Origin: Xanthobacteraceae bacterium
Lineage (GTDB): Bacteria; Pseudomonadota; Alphaproteobacteria; Rhizobiales; Xanthobacteraceae
Direction: 5' to 3'
Assembly: GCA_031291445.1 (NCBI GenBank)
Contig: JARLJA010000093.1
Location: 1-56,842 of the forward strand
Length of the DNA: 56,842 bases
The notes under the pieces are model-generated. The model saw only the letters and a list, made by a program, of their open reading frames with translations. It had not been told where the DNA came from and made no database searches. Positions 8,939 to 17,786 of the stretch are shown here, piece by piece (within the stretch, counting starts at the first letter, position 1; every line of letters begins with the position of its first letter). A program made the position numbers and the translations under genes.

Positions 8939-9571
8939 TCACTTGGACTCGTTGGTCGGCAGCGTCGGATTGTGGAAGGTCTGGGCCGCCGGCTCGCCGC
9001 CCGTTCCGTAGGCATAGTCGGGCGACGGGGTCTGGTAGCCGATCGGCGGCTGGGTCAGCGTCTCGCGCGGCGGTTCGCTGGTGAACTGCACGGCTTCGGC
9101 CTTCTTCTTGCCGAGGTTGAAATCGCTGAAGTCGATCTTGAAGCCGCCGCTGCGCCCCTCGGGAAGTTCGGTGGTGCCGGGCTGTTGGGTGGCGAGGGCC
9201 GCACGGGTCGCCGCCGGCTTGCGGGCGCCCGCCGCGGCGGGATCCTTGGGCCAGTTGGTCACCTTGGCGGCGGCCTCTCCGGTTTCCGGCGGCGGCAAGT
9301 CGCGGGTGCGCGGCACCACCAGCGGCGACCGCTCGCGGTACTCGATGCCGGCCTTTTCTTTCTCGTCCTTCTTCATGCCGGTCAGCTCGCCGATCTTGTC
9401 GATGCTGAAGGCGCTCATGAAACGCTGCTGCAGTTCATCGGCGCTCTGGGCACCCTGGGTGTCCTGGGCGCGCGCCGCGCCGGTCATGACGCAGAGGCCG
9501 ACGCCGATGGCGCAGGTCGTCAGCCGCAAGCTGGGCCAGGAGGTCCTGATCGTTGGTCCGGATCTGTGCAT
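8939..9571 (-). CDS. Exported protein, possible DUF3035/BamF-like
   Basis: A 210-residue protein with a signal peptide (hydrophobic stretch ending GAARAQ). The mature part is rich in Pro, Ala and Lys and looks largely unstructured. A short stretch, SPLVVPRTRDLPPP, resembles the PLxxPPxxxLxPP signature of DUF3035 proteins. Those occupy the same place, after lspA and before M16 peptidase genes, in other alphaproteobacteria and have been discussed as the BamF lipoprotein of the Bam complex. There is no lipobox Cys here, so the assignment is tentative. Alternative starts are ATG 9583 and TTG 9595; none has a good ribosome-binding site. Confidence 0.6.
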   Translation of the reverse strand: MHRSGPTIRTSWPSLRLTTCAIGVGLCVMTGAARAQDTQGAQSADELQQRFMSAFSIDKIGELTGMKKDEKEKAGIEYRERSPLVVPRTRDLPPPETGEAAAKVTNWPKDPAAAGARKPAATRAALATQQPGTTELPEGRSGGFKIDFSDFNLGKKKAEAVQFTSEPPRETLTQPPIGYQTPSPDYAYGTGGEPAAQTFHNPTLPTNESK

Positions 9572-9650
9572 GATAATTAACATCAGCCTTATCAAGGCGT
9601 TACGTCGGCCCGCTGGGGCTGGACGATCGATCTCGCGGTATCCACCGGGA

Positions 9651-10148
9651 TCAGGGCGCTTTTACGGCGGTCCGACCGATAAAGGAATCATACAGGAGCC
9701 CCGCCACACCGGCAACGATGGCCACGTCGGCAAGGTTAAAGACGTACCAGTTGAAGGGGCGCCCCCCGATCTCGAGGTGAAACAGCGCGAAGTCGACCAC
9801 CGCGCCGTAGAGGAAGCGGTCGATGGCATTGCCGATGGCGCCGCCGATGATCAGCCCGAGGCTGAGCGCCGCCAGCAGGGTCTGCGACCGCGCCATCCAG
9901 ATCGCCATCACCAGCACCGCCACGACCTTGACCGCAATCAGAACGGCCTGGCCGAACGGACCCTCGTTCTGAAACCAGCCGTAGCTGATCCCGGTATTCC
10001 AGGCCAGCACCAGATCGAAGAACGGCGTCACCGCCACGCTGCCGCGCCGCGGCAGGTCGAAGCCGTAGAGCAGCCAGGCCTTGGAAGCCTGGTCGAGCAC
10101 GAGCCCGGCCATGGCCGCGGCGACGCCGGCGCGGAGCGCGGGCTTCAT
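9651..10148 (-). CDS. lspA: Lipoprotein signal peptidase LspA
   Basis: A 165-residue polytopic inner-membrane aspartyl peptidase (family A8). It cleaves the signal peptide of diacylglyceryl-modified prolipoproteins. The two catalytic aspartates are visible as Asp110 in GNAIDRF and Asp141 in FNLADVAI; NTGISYG at about 51-57 is the family's NxGxxFG-like box. Four hydrophobic segments fit the family. It begins 15 bp after the ileS stop codon, the ileS-lspA arrangement also seen in E. coli. Its partner lgt lies at 45.0-45.8 kb. Confidence 0.97.
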   Translation of the reverse strand: MKPALRAGVAAAMAGLVLDQASKAWLLYGFDLPRRGSVAVTPFFDLVLAWNTGISYGWFQNEGPFGQAVLIAVKVVAVLVMAIWMARSQTLLAALSLGLIIGGAIGNAIDRFLYGAVVDFALFHLEIGGRPFNWYVFNLADVAIVAGVAGLLYDSFIGRTAVKAP

Positions 10149-10163
10149 GGTCCGGCCAGGACG

Positions 10164-13100
10164 CTAGACCGCATGGCCGAGCGCCTTCCATTCGCGCAAC
10201 GCCACGGCGTCGCGCGGGGTCACGTCGGGAAACTCCGGATCGCTGCCCACCGTCGGCAGGATCTTCCACGATCGCGCGCATTTGGTGCCGACCGCGCGTT
10301 CGACCACCACGGCGACGCCCGGCACGTCGTTCAGCCTGAATGCGCCGGCGGGCGGGGCGGCGTTGGTCAGCATGGCGTTCGAGGTGATGCAGATCTCCGC
10401 GAGGTCGACATCGGCGAGCGCCGTGAAGATGGCCTGCTCGGAGACATGGACCAGCGGCGAGGCCTCCAGCGACGAGCCGATCCGCTTGGCCGCGCGCTCG
10501 AGCTCGAGGGCGCCGGTGACGACGCGACGGACCGCGCGAATGATCTCCCAGCGCTGCGCCAGCCCGTCGTCGCGGAAGCCGGCGAGGTCGTCGCGGAAGG
10601 TGGTGAGGTGGACCGAGGGCGCAGCCTCGGGCCGGTACAGCAGCCAGGCCTCGTCGCAGGTGAACGACAGGATCGGCGCCAGCCATTTCAGGATGGTGTC
10701 GCACAGGATGTCGATGGTGGTGAGCGCCGACTTGCGCGCCAGCGACGACGGCGGATCGCAATACAGCGTATCCTTGCGGATGTCGAAATAGAACGCCGAC
10801 AGCTCGGTGTTCATGAAGGCCGCAAGCGCCGCCACCACGGTCTTGTAGTCGAAATCGGCATAGGCCTGGCGCACCACCGCGTCGAGCTCGGCGAGCCGGT
10901 GCAGCATCAGCCGTTCGAGTTCCGGCATGTCGGCGAAGGCCACCGTGTCGGCGGGCGTGAAATGATGCAGCGTGCCGAGCATCCAGCGCAGGGTGTTGCG
11001 CAGCTTGCGGTAGGTCTCGATGGTGTTCTTGAGGATCTCGGGGCCGATGCGCTGATCGTCCGCGGTATCGGAGCCGGCGACCCACAGGCGCAGGATGTCG
11101 GCGCCCGACTGCGCCATCACCTTCTGTGGCTCGACGGTGTTGCCGAGCGACTTCGACATCTTGCGGCCCTGCTCGTCGAGCGTGAAGCCGTGGGTCAGCA
11201 CCACGTCGTAGGGCGCGCGGCCGCGGGTGCCGCAGCTTTCCAGCAGCGACGAGTGGAACCAGCCGCGATGCTGGTCCGAGCCCTCGAGATACATCACGGT
11301 GTCGTCGCCGCCATCGATCTTGCGCCTGATGCCGGCCAGGCTCGGGAAGTGCTGTGCGTCCTCCAGCACGAAGGCATGGGTCGAGCCGGAATCGAACCAG
11401 ACGTCGAGAATGTCGTCGACCTTCTGCCAGCCCTCGCCGGCGCGGGCCCCGAGGAACCGCTCGCGCGCGCCCTCGGCGTACCAGGCGTCGGCGCCCTCCT
11501 GCATGAAGGCCTCGACGACGCGCAGGTTGACCGCGTCGTCGTGCAGGATGTCGACCGAACCGTCGCCCTTCTCGCGCACGAACACCGTGATCGGCACGCC
11601 CCAGGCGCGCTGGCGCGACACCACCCAGTCGGGACGGCCGGCGATCATGCCGGTGATGCGGCGCTCGCCCTGCGACGGCACCCAGCGGGTCACCGATATC
11701 GCCTTGAGCGCGCGGGCGCGCAGCGTGTCGCCGGATTTCGCCGCGCCGCCGTCGGCGATCGGCTTGTCCATGGCGATGAACCACTGCGGGGTGTTGCGGA
11801 AGATCACCGGCTTTTTGGAGCGCCAGGAGTGCGGATACTGGTGCTTGAGGCGGCCGCGCGCCAGCAGCATGCCGCGCTCGGTCAACGCCTTGATCACCGC
11901 CTCGTTGGCGTCGCCCTTCTCGCCCTTGTCGGTGAGAACGCGGCGGCCGGTGAAGCCGGGGGCCTGTTCGGTCAGCGCGCCGTGCTCGTCGACGGTGTAG
12001 GGGATCGCCGGACTGATGCCGCGGGCCTCCAGCGCGCGGCCGCTCGCCATCCAGATCTCGAAATCCTCGCGGCCGTGGCCGGGCGCGGTGTGGACGAAGC
12101 CGGTGCCGGTGTCGTCGGAGACATGCTCGCCGTCGAGCAGGGGCACCCGGAAGCCGTAGCCGTCGGCGAGCCCGGCCAGCGGATGGGCGCACTCCGTGGC
12201 GGCCAGCACCGCGGCCGGGATCGCGCCGACCTTCTCGAACTGCGCCACCCGGGCCTGCTTGAACACGGCGTCCGCCAGCGTATCGGCGAGAATCAGCAGG
12301 TCGCCGGGCTTGGCCCAGTTGTCCGCCGGCGCGTCGGTGACGCGGTAGAGCCCGTAGGCGATCTTCGACGAGAAGCTGATGGCGCGGTTGCCGGGCAGCG
12401 TCCATGGCGTCGTGGTCCAGATGACGACCGCAGCGTCCTGGGCCGCCGCGACGACGGCCGCGGTGGCCTCGGCGCCGGAGGCGAGTTCGATCTGCGCGAC
12501 CGGAAACTTCACCCACACCGTGTCCGAGGTGTAGTCCTCGTATTCGACCTCGGCTTCGGCCAGCGCGGTCTTCTCCACCACGCTCCACATCACCGGCTTG
12601 GAGCCGCGGTACAGCGTGCCGTTGGCGGCGAACTTCATGATCTCGCGCGCGATCTGGGCCTCGGCGGCGAAGCTCATGGTGGTGTAGGGGTGATCCCAGT
12701 CGCCGATCACGCCGAGCCGCTTGAACTCCTCGCGCTGGACGTCGAGCCAGTGGCCGGCATAGGCGCGGCATTCGCGCCGGAACGCGATCATCGCCGCGGA
12801 ATTCTTGAGGTCGGGCTTCTGCTTGCCCTTGGAGCGATAGTTCTCCTCCTCGATCTTCCACTCGATTGGCAGGCCGTGGCAGTCCCAGCCCGGTACGTAG
12901 TTGGAATCGTGGCCGAGCATCTGCTGGCTCTTGGTCACGAGGTCCTTGAGGATCTTGTTGAGCGCGTGCCCGATATGGATGTGGCCGTTGGCGTAGGGCG
13001 GCCCATCATGCAGCACGAATTTGGCGCGGCCCCTGGCGGTCTGGCGCAACTGGCGGTAGAGGTCGATCTCGTTCCAGCGCTTCAGGATCTCCGGCTCGCG

Positions 13101-13211
13101 CTGGGGCAGCCCGGCGCGCATCGGGAATTCGGTCTGCGGCAGATACAGCGTGCTGGAATAGTCATGGCCCGCTGCAGACGGGGCGTCGGGGGACTTGGGT
13201 CTATCGGTCAT
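10164..13211 (-). CDS. ileS: Isoleucyl-tRNA synthetase
   Basis: A 1015-residue class Ia synthetase charging tRNA-Ile. HIGH is at residues 79-82 and KMSKS at 684-688; the CP1 editing domain lies between. The start is ATG 13211 (MTDRPKSP); the upstream in-frame stretch has no family similarity. At the C-terminus the zinc-finger region reads KCARSWK, and the second Cys pair is replaced (VTPRDAVAL). Three of the four zinc-binding cysteines of the E. coli enzyme are thus missing. It follows ribF by 219 bp and precedes lspA by 15 bp. Confidence 0.97.
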   Translation of the reverse strand: MTDRPKSPDAPSAAGHDYSSTLYLPQTEFPMRAGLPQREPEILKRWNEIDLYRQLRQTARGRAKFVLHDGPPYANGHIHIGHALNKILKDLVTKSQQMLGHDSNYVPGWDCHGLPIEWKIEEENYRSKGKQKPDLKNSAAMIAFRRECRAYAGHWLDVQREEFKRLGVIGDWDHPYTTMSFAAEAQIAREIMKFAANGTLYRGSKPVMWSVVEKTALAEAEVEYEDYTSDTVWVKFPVAQIELASGAEATAAVVAAAQDAAVVIWTTTPWTLPGNRAISFSSKIAYGLYRVTDAPADNWAKPGDLLILADTLADAVFKQARVAQFEKVGAIPAAVLAATECAHPLAGLADGYGFRVPLLDGEHVSDDTGTGFVHTAPGHGREDFEIWMASGRALEARGISPAIPYTVDEHGALTEQAPGFTGRRVLTDKGEKGDANEAVIKALTERGMLLARGRLKHQYPHSWRSKKPVIFRNTPQWFIAMDKPIADGGAAKSGDTLRARALKAISVTRWVPSQGERRITGMIAGRPDWVVSRQRAWGVPITVFVREKGDGSVDILHDDAVNLRVVEAFMQEGADAWYAEGARERFLGARAGEGWQKVDDILDVWFDSGSTHAFVLEDAQHFPSLAGIRRKIDGGDDTVMYLEGSDQHRGWFHSSLLESCGTRGRAPYDVVLTHGFTLDEQGRKMSKSLGNTVEPQKVMAQSGADILRLWVAGSDTADDQRIGPEILKNTIETYRKLRNTLRWMLGTLHHFTPADTVAFADMPELERLMLHRLAELDAVVRQAYADFDYKTVVAALAAFMNTELSAFYFDIRKDTLYCDPPSSLARKSALTTIDILCDTILKWLAPILSFTCDEAWLLYRPEAAPSVHLTTFRDDLAGFRDDGLAQRWEIIRAVRRVVTGALELERAAKRIGSSLEASPLVHVSEQAIFTALADVDLAEICITSNAMLTNAAPPAGAFRLNDVPGVAVVVERAVGTKCARSWKILPTVGSDPEFPDVTPRDAVALREWKALGHAV

Positions 13212-13430
13212 GGTGCGGAACTCGGTGGTGCTGCGCGCTATCGGGCTGCACATTGTGGAGACAATCAGCGTGAGCTGGACGAAGGACGGCGATCCCGGTC
13301 TTGCGCCCGAGCCGTGCTCAGGCGGAAGCCGGGCGGCTAATCCCGCCACCTGTCGTGCGCTGCGCCACCATGGGCTGCTCATTAGCAAAGGACGGCAGGG
13401 TCGGAAAGGCCCGACTGGTCTCCCGAACCA

Positions 13431-14414
13431 TCACACCGGGGAGTCCGCGACCGTTCCGAGCCTCGGAAAGGCCTCGGGGGCGGCGGCGAGCGCGGCGCGG
13501 GCGCGGGCGCTGTCCTCGTTCATCTGCCGGATCAGCGCATCGACGCCGTCGAATTTCAGCTCCTCGCGGAGGAAGGCGATGAAAGCGACGTCGAGCCGCC
13601 GCCCGTAGAGGTCGCCCTTGAAGTCGAACAGGAACACCTCGAGCAGCGGCGCGCCGTTGTCGAAGGTCGGGCGGGTGCCGAAGCTCGCGACGCCTTCGAA
13701 CCGCTCGCCGTCGCGGCCGACCCGCACCGCATAGATGCCGTGGCGCAGCCCGCAGGCCGGACCGAGCCTGATGTTGGCGGTCGGGTAGCCGAGGTCGCGG
13801 CCGCGCTTCTCGCCGTGGATGACCTCGCCGGAGATGAACCAGGGGTAACCCAGCAGGGCGGTGGCCTCGTCGATCTCGCCCTGGCCCAGCGCATTGCGGA
13901 TGGCGGTGGACGACACCGCGCGGCCCTCGACGTCGATATGGGGCTGGATATGGACCTCGAGGCCGAGCCGGGGTGCCTCGCGCTTGAGCAGGTCGGGTGA
14001 GCCGGACCGCCCCTTGCCGAAGTGAAAATCGAAGCCGACGGAAATTCCGCTGATTCCAAGCCGCCCAATGAGATCGTGGTTAATGAAATCCATCGCCGGC
14101 GTCGCCGCGCGCCGGGCGTCGAAGGTCATCACCACGGCGCCGGCGAGGCCGGTCGCCGCCAGCAGCCGCAATTTGTCCGGCAGCTCCGTCAGCTTGAACT
14201 GCGGCGTATTGGGGCTGAAGAAGCTGCGCGGATGCGGCTCGAAGGTCACCGCGAAGGCGGGGTGACCGTGCCGGCGCCCCATCTCCAGCGCGGCGTTGAT
14301 GACGGCGCGGTGGCCGAGATGCACGCCATCGAAGTTTCCCAGCGCGACCACGGACCCGGGCGGGATCGCGCTCGACGGCGTGGTGTCGCGGATGACGGAG
14401 AATGCTGGCAGCAT
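13431..14414 (-). CDS. ribF: Bifunctional riboflavin kinase/FAD synthetase RibF
   Basis: A 327-residue enzyme that phosphorylates riboflavin to FMN and adenylates FMN to FAD. The N-terminal adenylyltransferase domain has GNFDGVHLGHRAVI (HxGH nucleotidyl-transfer motif). The C-terminal kinase domain has LGYPTANI near residues 210-217. The start is ATG 14414 (MLPAFSVIRD), 13 codons inside the longest frame, because the extra residues are not family-like. It heads the ribF-ileS-lspA run. FMN made here is the ligand of the riboswitch controlling ribH2 at 39.3 kb. Confidence 0.95.
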   Translation of the reverse strand: MLPAFSVIRDTTPSSAIPPGSVVALGNFDGVHLGHRAVINAALEMGRRHGHPAFAVTFEPHPRSFFSPNTPQFKLTELPDKLRLLAATGLAGAVVMTFDARRAATPAMDFINHDLIGRLGISGISVGFDFHFGKGRSGSPDLLKREAPRLGLEVHIQPHIDVEGRAVSSTAIRNALGQGEIDEATALLGYPWFISGEVIHGEKRGRDLGYPTANIRLGPACGLRHGIYAVRVGRDGERFEGVASFGTRPTFDNGAPLLEVFLFDFKGDLYGRRLDVAFIAFLREELKFDGVDALIRQMNEDSARARAALAAAPEAFPRLGTVADSPV

Positions 14415-14554
14415 CGGGACTTGTGATCGGATTCGGGACGGATTTCGAGCCACCGTGGGGCCCGCACGGGCCGGAAGTCAAGCCGCCGCCCCCAGGGCCT
14501 CTCCGCAATCGCCGGCCATCCCGGCTGTCAGGCGGTACCCGCGGGTTCGCCCGA

Positions 14555-14570
14555 TTAACGTGCTGTTTAA
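14555..14570. promoter_or_regulatory. CtrA-like half-site pair (spacing off by one)
   Basis: TTAA (14555-14558) and TTAA (14567-14570) separated by 8 bases, in the divergent ribF/cheY gap 137-152 bp upstream of the cheY start. The CtrA consensus is TTAA-N7-TTAA, so this is a near match only. It is listed because chemotaxis and motility genes are frequent CtrA targets in alphaproteobacteria. Confidence 0.25.
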
Positions 14571-14706
14571 GGCCTGATGATAGGACTCGAACACGTCGGG
14601 CGCCTGGGGATGAAGAGGCTGCCGCGGCACAGGCGCCAGTGCGGCAGGGCTATTCTGCCGTGCTTCATGCGAGCGGCGCCACGACTGCGACAGGGAGCAA
14701 CACGCG

Positions 14707-15102
14707 ATGGCCATGGATTTGTCGATGTCGGTTCTGGTGGTGGATGACTACAGCACCATGATCCGCATCATCCGCAATCTGCTGAAGCAGCTTGGATTTG
14801 AGAATATCGACGAGGCCAGCGACGGCTCTGCGGCGCTCAACAAGATGCGCGGCAAGAAATACGGTCTGGTGATTTCCGACTGGAACATGGAGCCGATGAC
14901 CGGCTACGATCTGCTCAAGGAAGTGCGCGCCGATCCCAATCTGGCGACCACGCCCTTCATCATGATCACGGCGGAATCCAAGACCGAAAACGTGATCGCC
15001 GCCAAGAAGGCCGGCGTCAATAACTACATCGTCAAGCCGTTCAACGCGGCGACCTTGAAGACCAAGATCGAGGCGGTGTTCCCGGATCACGCCAACGCCT
15101 GA
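14707..15102 (+). CDS. Single-domain response regulator (CheY-like)
   Basis: A 131-residue receiver domain with no output domain. The acidic pocket is Asp13 and Asp14, the phosphoacceptor is Asp58 in ISDWNMEP, and the switch residues are Thr88 and Lys110. The ISDWNMEP stretch is typical of chemotaxis CheY. A ribosome-binding site AGGGAG (14692-14697) precedes the ATG, and a strong terminator follows at 15131-15159, so it is monocistronic. No kinase or other che gene is in the window. It probably serves as an orphan CheY for motor or kinase-network signalling. Confidence 0.93.
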   Translation: MAMDLSMSVLVVDDYSTMIRIIRNLLKQLGFENIDEASDGSAALNKMRGKKYGLVISDWNMEPMTGYDLLKEVRADPNLATTPFIMITAESKTENVIAAKKAGVNNYIVKPFNAATLKTKIEAVFPDHANA

Positions 15103-15130
15103 AGCTTCGGCGCCAGTCACCAGTTTCGCG

Positions 15131-15159
15131 AATGGCCGGGTTCGTCCCGGCCATTTTTT
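15131..15159 (+). terminator. Rho-independent terminator after cheY-like gene
   Basis: Perfect 10-bp stem AATGGCCGGG (15131-15140), loop TTCGT, CCCGGCCATT (15146-15155), followed directly by TTTT. It starts 29 bp after the cheY stop. The stem core is the same ATGGCCGGG module found in repeats at 22-80 and 3640-3662, here turned into a canonical terminator by its U-tract. Confidence 0.9.
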
Positions 15160-15169
15160 CGCCACATCC

Positions 15170-15283
15170 CGTCATTCCGGACGGCCCGCATTGCGGGCCG
15201 ATCCGGAATCTCGCGGTTTGAGCCGCCGATGATCCCGACTTCGGGATTCCGGGTTTGCGCTACGCGCGCCCCGGAATGACGTG
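15170..15283. repeat. Dispersed palindromic repeat, copy A
   Basis: Starts CGTCATTCCGG and ends CCGGAATGACG, with internal inverted repeats such as CGGCCCGCA/TGCGGGCCG. The first ~45 bp, reverse-complemented, match the second half of the element at 36907-36997, from ATTCCGGATCGGCCCGC to CCGTCCGGAATGAC. It lies between convergent genes (the CheY-like gene and the HAD gene). Confidence 0.75.
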
Positions 15284-15340
15284 GCTGACGGGAGGCTTCG
15301 CCGACAGCGGTCGCGAAGACAGACCAGACGTTGTCGGCGT

Positions 15341-16192
15341 CTACCAGCGCAGCTCGTGCATCAGGGCGACCGGTGGCCTGGTCTCGCCGAACACCCGGCG
15401 CACGGCGTCGTCGTCGAGCTGGTCGAGGCCCTTGAACTCGTCGGCATGGATGCCGCGGGTCAGGAAAAGGCAGTCGAGCCCCATGGCGTTGGCGCCAGCG
15501 AGATCGGTGCGCACGGAATCGCCGATCGCCAGAACGCGGCCGGTCCCGCCGTGGATATCGTGGGCGAGGCCGAGCGCGCGGTCGTAGATCGGCCGGTGCG
15601 GCTTGCCATAGAAGATGACGTCGCCGCCAAGCGAGTGATAGAGTTCGGCAATGGCGCCGGCGCAGTAGATCAGGCGATCGCCACGCTCGACCACGATGTC
15701 GGGATTGGCGCAGATCAGCGGCAGCCGGCGCGCCAGCGCCTGGGCCAGCACGGCGCGGTAGTCGTCGGGCGTTTCGGTCTCGTCGTCATAGAGCCCGGTG
15801 CAGATGATGGTGCCGGCTTCCGCAAGCGGCGCGAAGCCGGCATCGAGGCCGCGGACGATCGAATGGTCGCGGTCCGGGCCGATCAGGAACACCGACTGGC
15901 CGGGATGGGCGGCGACGAACTGGCGGGTCAGGTCGCCGGAGGACACGATGGCGTCGTAGGTCGCGTCCGCAACCCCGAGCTTCTCCAGCTGGCGTTTGAC
16001 CGAATCCGCCGGCCGCGGCGCGTTGGTGATCAGCACCACGGTGCCGCCGTCGGCGCGAAAGGTCTGCAGTGCGTCGCAGGCCTCCGGAAACGCGACGAGA
16101 CCGTTGTGGATCACGCCCCAGATGTCGCTGAGGATGATGTCGACGCCGGACGCGAGGTCCCGCAGGTGGCGGACAAAGGGAAGGGCCGTCAT
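15341..16192 (-). CDS. HAD-superfamily class IIA hydrolase (TIGR01459-like)
   Basis: A 283-residue NagD-like phosphatase. Motif I is ILSDIWGVIHNG, in which the nucleophile Asp is kept and the second motif Asp is replaced by Trp; this is typical of the alphaproteobacterial TIGR01459 group. The end motif IGDSVRTDLAGANAMG is also present. The substrate is unknown. The start is taken at ATG 16192; a GTG at 16198 is possible. It begins 11 bp after the EAL-domain gene, so the two are likely co-transcribed. Confidence 0.85.
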   Translation of the reverse strand: MTALPFVRHLRDLASGVDIILSDIWGVIHNGLVAFPEACDALQTFRADGGTVVLITNAPRPADSVKRQLEKLGVADATYDAIVSSGDLTRQFVAAHPGQSVFLIGPDRDHSIVRGLDAGFAPLAEAGTIICTGLYDDETETPDDYRAVLAQALARRLPLICANPDIVVERGDRLIYCAGAIAELYHSLGGDVIFYGKPHRPIYDRALGLAHDIHGGTGRVLAIGDSVRTDLAGANAMGLDCLFLTRGIHADEFKGLDQLDDDAVRRVFGETRPPVALMHELRW

Positions 16193-16203
16193 CGCCACAC
16201 CAA

Positions 16204-17640
16204 CTAGTTCGGGCCGGCGATGCGCCGCGCCAGCGCCGCCTTGCCGGTGACGCGGCCGGCGTCGGCCGCCGCCTCGCCCCTGGTGGCGTCAGGCCGCGCC
16301 CCTTCGGGCGCGGACGCCTCGCCCGCGGTGGACGTGGCGCCCTCGGGGCGCAGCGGCCGCGGCGGCGCGAACAGGAAGCCCTGGCCGAAGCGCACGTCGT
16401 AGTCGAGCAGGTCGACCACCGCGCGCTCGCCCTCGATCCGCTCGGCGACGAGATCGATGCCGAAACGGCCGAGCAGATCGGACAGGTCGGCGGGATGGAT
16501 GTCGGCGGAGGACAGCTGCTTCTGGTCGAGCAAGAGGTGCGCCGGCACCTTGACGAAGCGGACGCCGCGGTCGGCGAGCTCGCGCGGCTCGAGGCGAAGG
16601 TCGGTGACGTGGTCGACCGAGAAGCGGAAGCCGCGCTGCGCCAGCGCCGCCAGGTTCTCGCTCTGCAGCGGGGTGAGCTGGCGCAACGTCGCCTGCTTGA
16701 ATTCGAGGATGAAGGACGGCGCCAGCACCCGGTTGGCGTCAAGGAAGTCGAGGCACTGGGCGAAGATCTCGGCATTGGCGAGCGTGGTGGCCGAGACGTT
16801 GCAGAACACGCCGACGTCCTTGTTGCGGACCATCAGGCGGCGCAGCACCTGGATGCAGCGCAACAGCACCATGCGGTCGATGTGGGGCATCAGGCCGGCG
16901 GCTTCCGCGGCGGCGATGAAGTCGTCGGCGCCGATCAGCTGATCCCTGCTGTCGCGGATCCGCGACATCGCCTCGTAGAAGCGGACCTTGCGCTGCGGCA
17001 GCGTCACCAGCGCCAGCAGGTAGATGTCGATGCGGTTGGCCTCGATCGCGCCCTTGACCGCCGCGACCAGCGGCGCGCCGCTCGGGCGGGCAGGCGGCGC
17101 GGCGGCATCGGGTTGCGGAGCGGCGGCATGGTCGTCGCGCACCGGCGAATCCACCCACTCCAGGTCGGCGGTCGAGGCGGCGGCGTCCTTGCGCGGGGCG
17201 GGACGCTGAGGGACGGCGGCCGCGCCTTGCATCCGGCCGTTCAGGACGTCGTCGTGCGCCGCGATCGACACCGCGAGTTGCTTGACCAGCGCGCCGAGCT
17301 CGTTGATCTCGCCGAGCGCGGTCTGCACCCGCTCCTGCGAGGTGCCGTCCAGTTCGGTGGTGCGCGCCTCGATGGCGGCGAGGCGGCGTCCGAACTCCGC
17401 GAACTGGCGGGCGAGGTCCGCGGTGCCCCGCGACAGGTCGGTGATCTGGCTGCCGACGTCGGTGCGGTCGCGCAGCCGCATCGACACCGCGTTGTAGAGG
17501 ATCATGAAGGTCAGGACGGTGAGCGCGATGATCGCGGATTCGGCGACATTGAAGCCCGCCGTCGCATAGGCCACGAGGCCCAGCGAGGCCGCGATCAGGA
17601 CCATGCATATGGCGATGAAAATCGTCGAAATGCGAATCAT
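16204..17640 (-). CDS. Membrane-anchored protein with degenerate EAL domain (TipF-like)
   Basis: A 478-residue protein. Two membrane helices (about 5-27 and 33-52) are followed by a probable coiled coil (about 60-130), a Pro/Ala-rich linker and an EAL-type domain (about 190-430). Catalytic positions are only partly kept: E223 (EAM instead of EAL), N281, E313, D343, K364, E400 and Q420 are in place. The DDFG second Asp is His344, and the Asp of the K-x-D motif is lost (KVP). It is probably a c-di-GMP binder rather than a phosphodiesterase. The layout matches Caulobacter TipF, a c-di-GMP-binding flagellar positioning factor, but this identity is inferred. Gene pair with the HAD hydrolase. Confidence 0.82.
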   Translation of the reverse strand: MIRISTIFIAICMVLIAASLGLVAYATAGFNVAESAIIALTVLTFMILYNAVSMRLRDRTDVGSQITDLSRGTADLARQFAEFGRRLAAIEARTTELDGTSQERVQTALGEINELGALVKQLAVSIAAHDDVLNGRMQGAAAVPQRPAPRKDAAASTADLEWVDSPVRDDHAAAPQPDAAAPPARPSGAPLVAAVKGAIEANRIDIYLLALVTLPQRKVRFYEAMSRIRDSRDQLIGADDFIAAAEAAGLMPHIDRMVLLRCIQVLRRLMVRNKDVGVFCNVSATTLANAEIFAQCLDFLDANRVLAPSFILEFKQATLRQLTPLQSENLAALAQRGFRFSVDHVTDLRLEPRELADRGVRFVKVPAHLLLDQKQLSSADIHPADLSDLLGRFGIDLVAERIEGERAVVDLLDYDVRFGQGFLFAPPRPLRPEGATSTAGEASAPEGARPDATRGEAAADAGRVTGKAALARRIAGPN

Positions 17641-17786
17641 ACCCGACGCATACCCCGTACCCCGCGCCACCGGCAGCACTCTAGCATCATTGTTGATTCG
17701 GCGTCGAAATCTTCGCGCCGGAGGCGTCGGGGGTGTGGACGCAGCGGTGGCTGGCGCCGGCTCGCGAGGGGGCGCCCGCGGTCCGG

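Noticed and set aside
9081-13340. A 1419-codon open frame antisense to ileS and lspA
   Set aside because: Shadow of GC-rich coding sequence on the opposite strand; ileS motifs (HIGH, KMSKS) prove the real frame.
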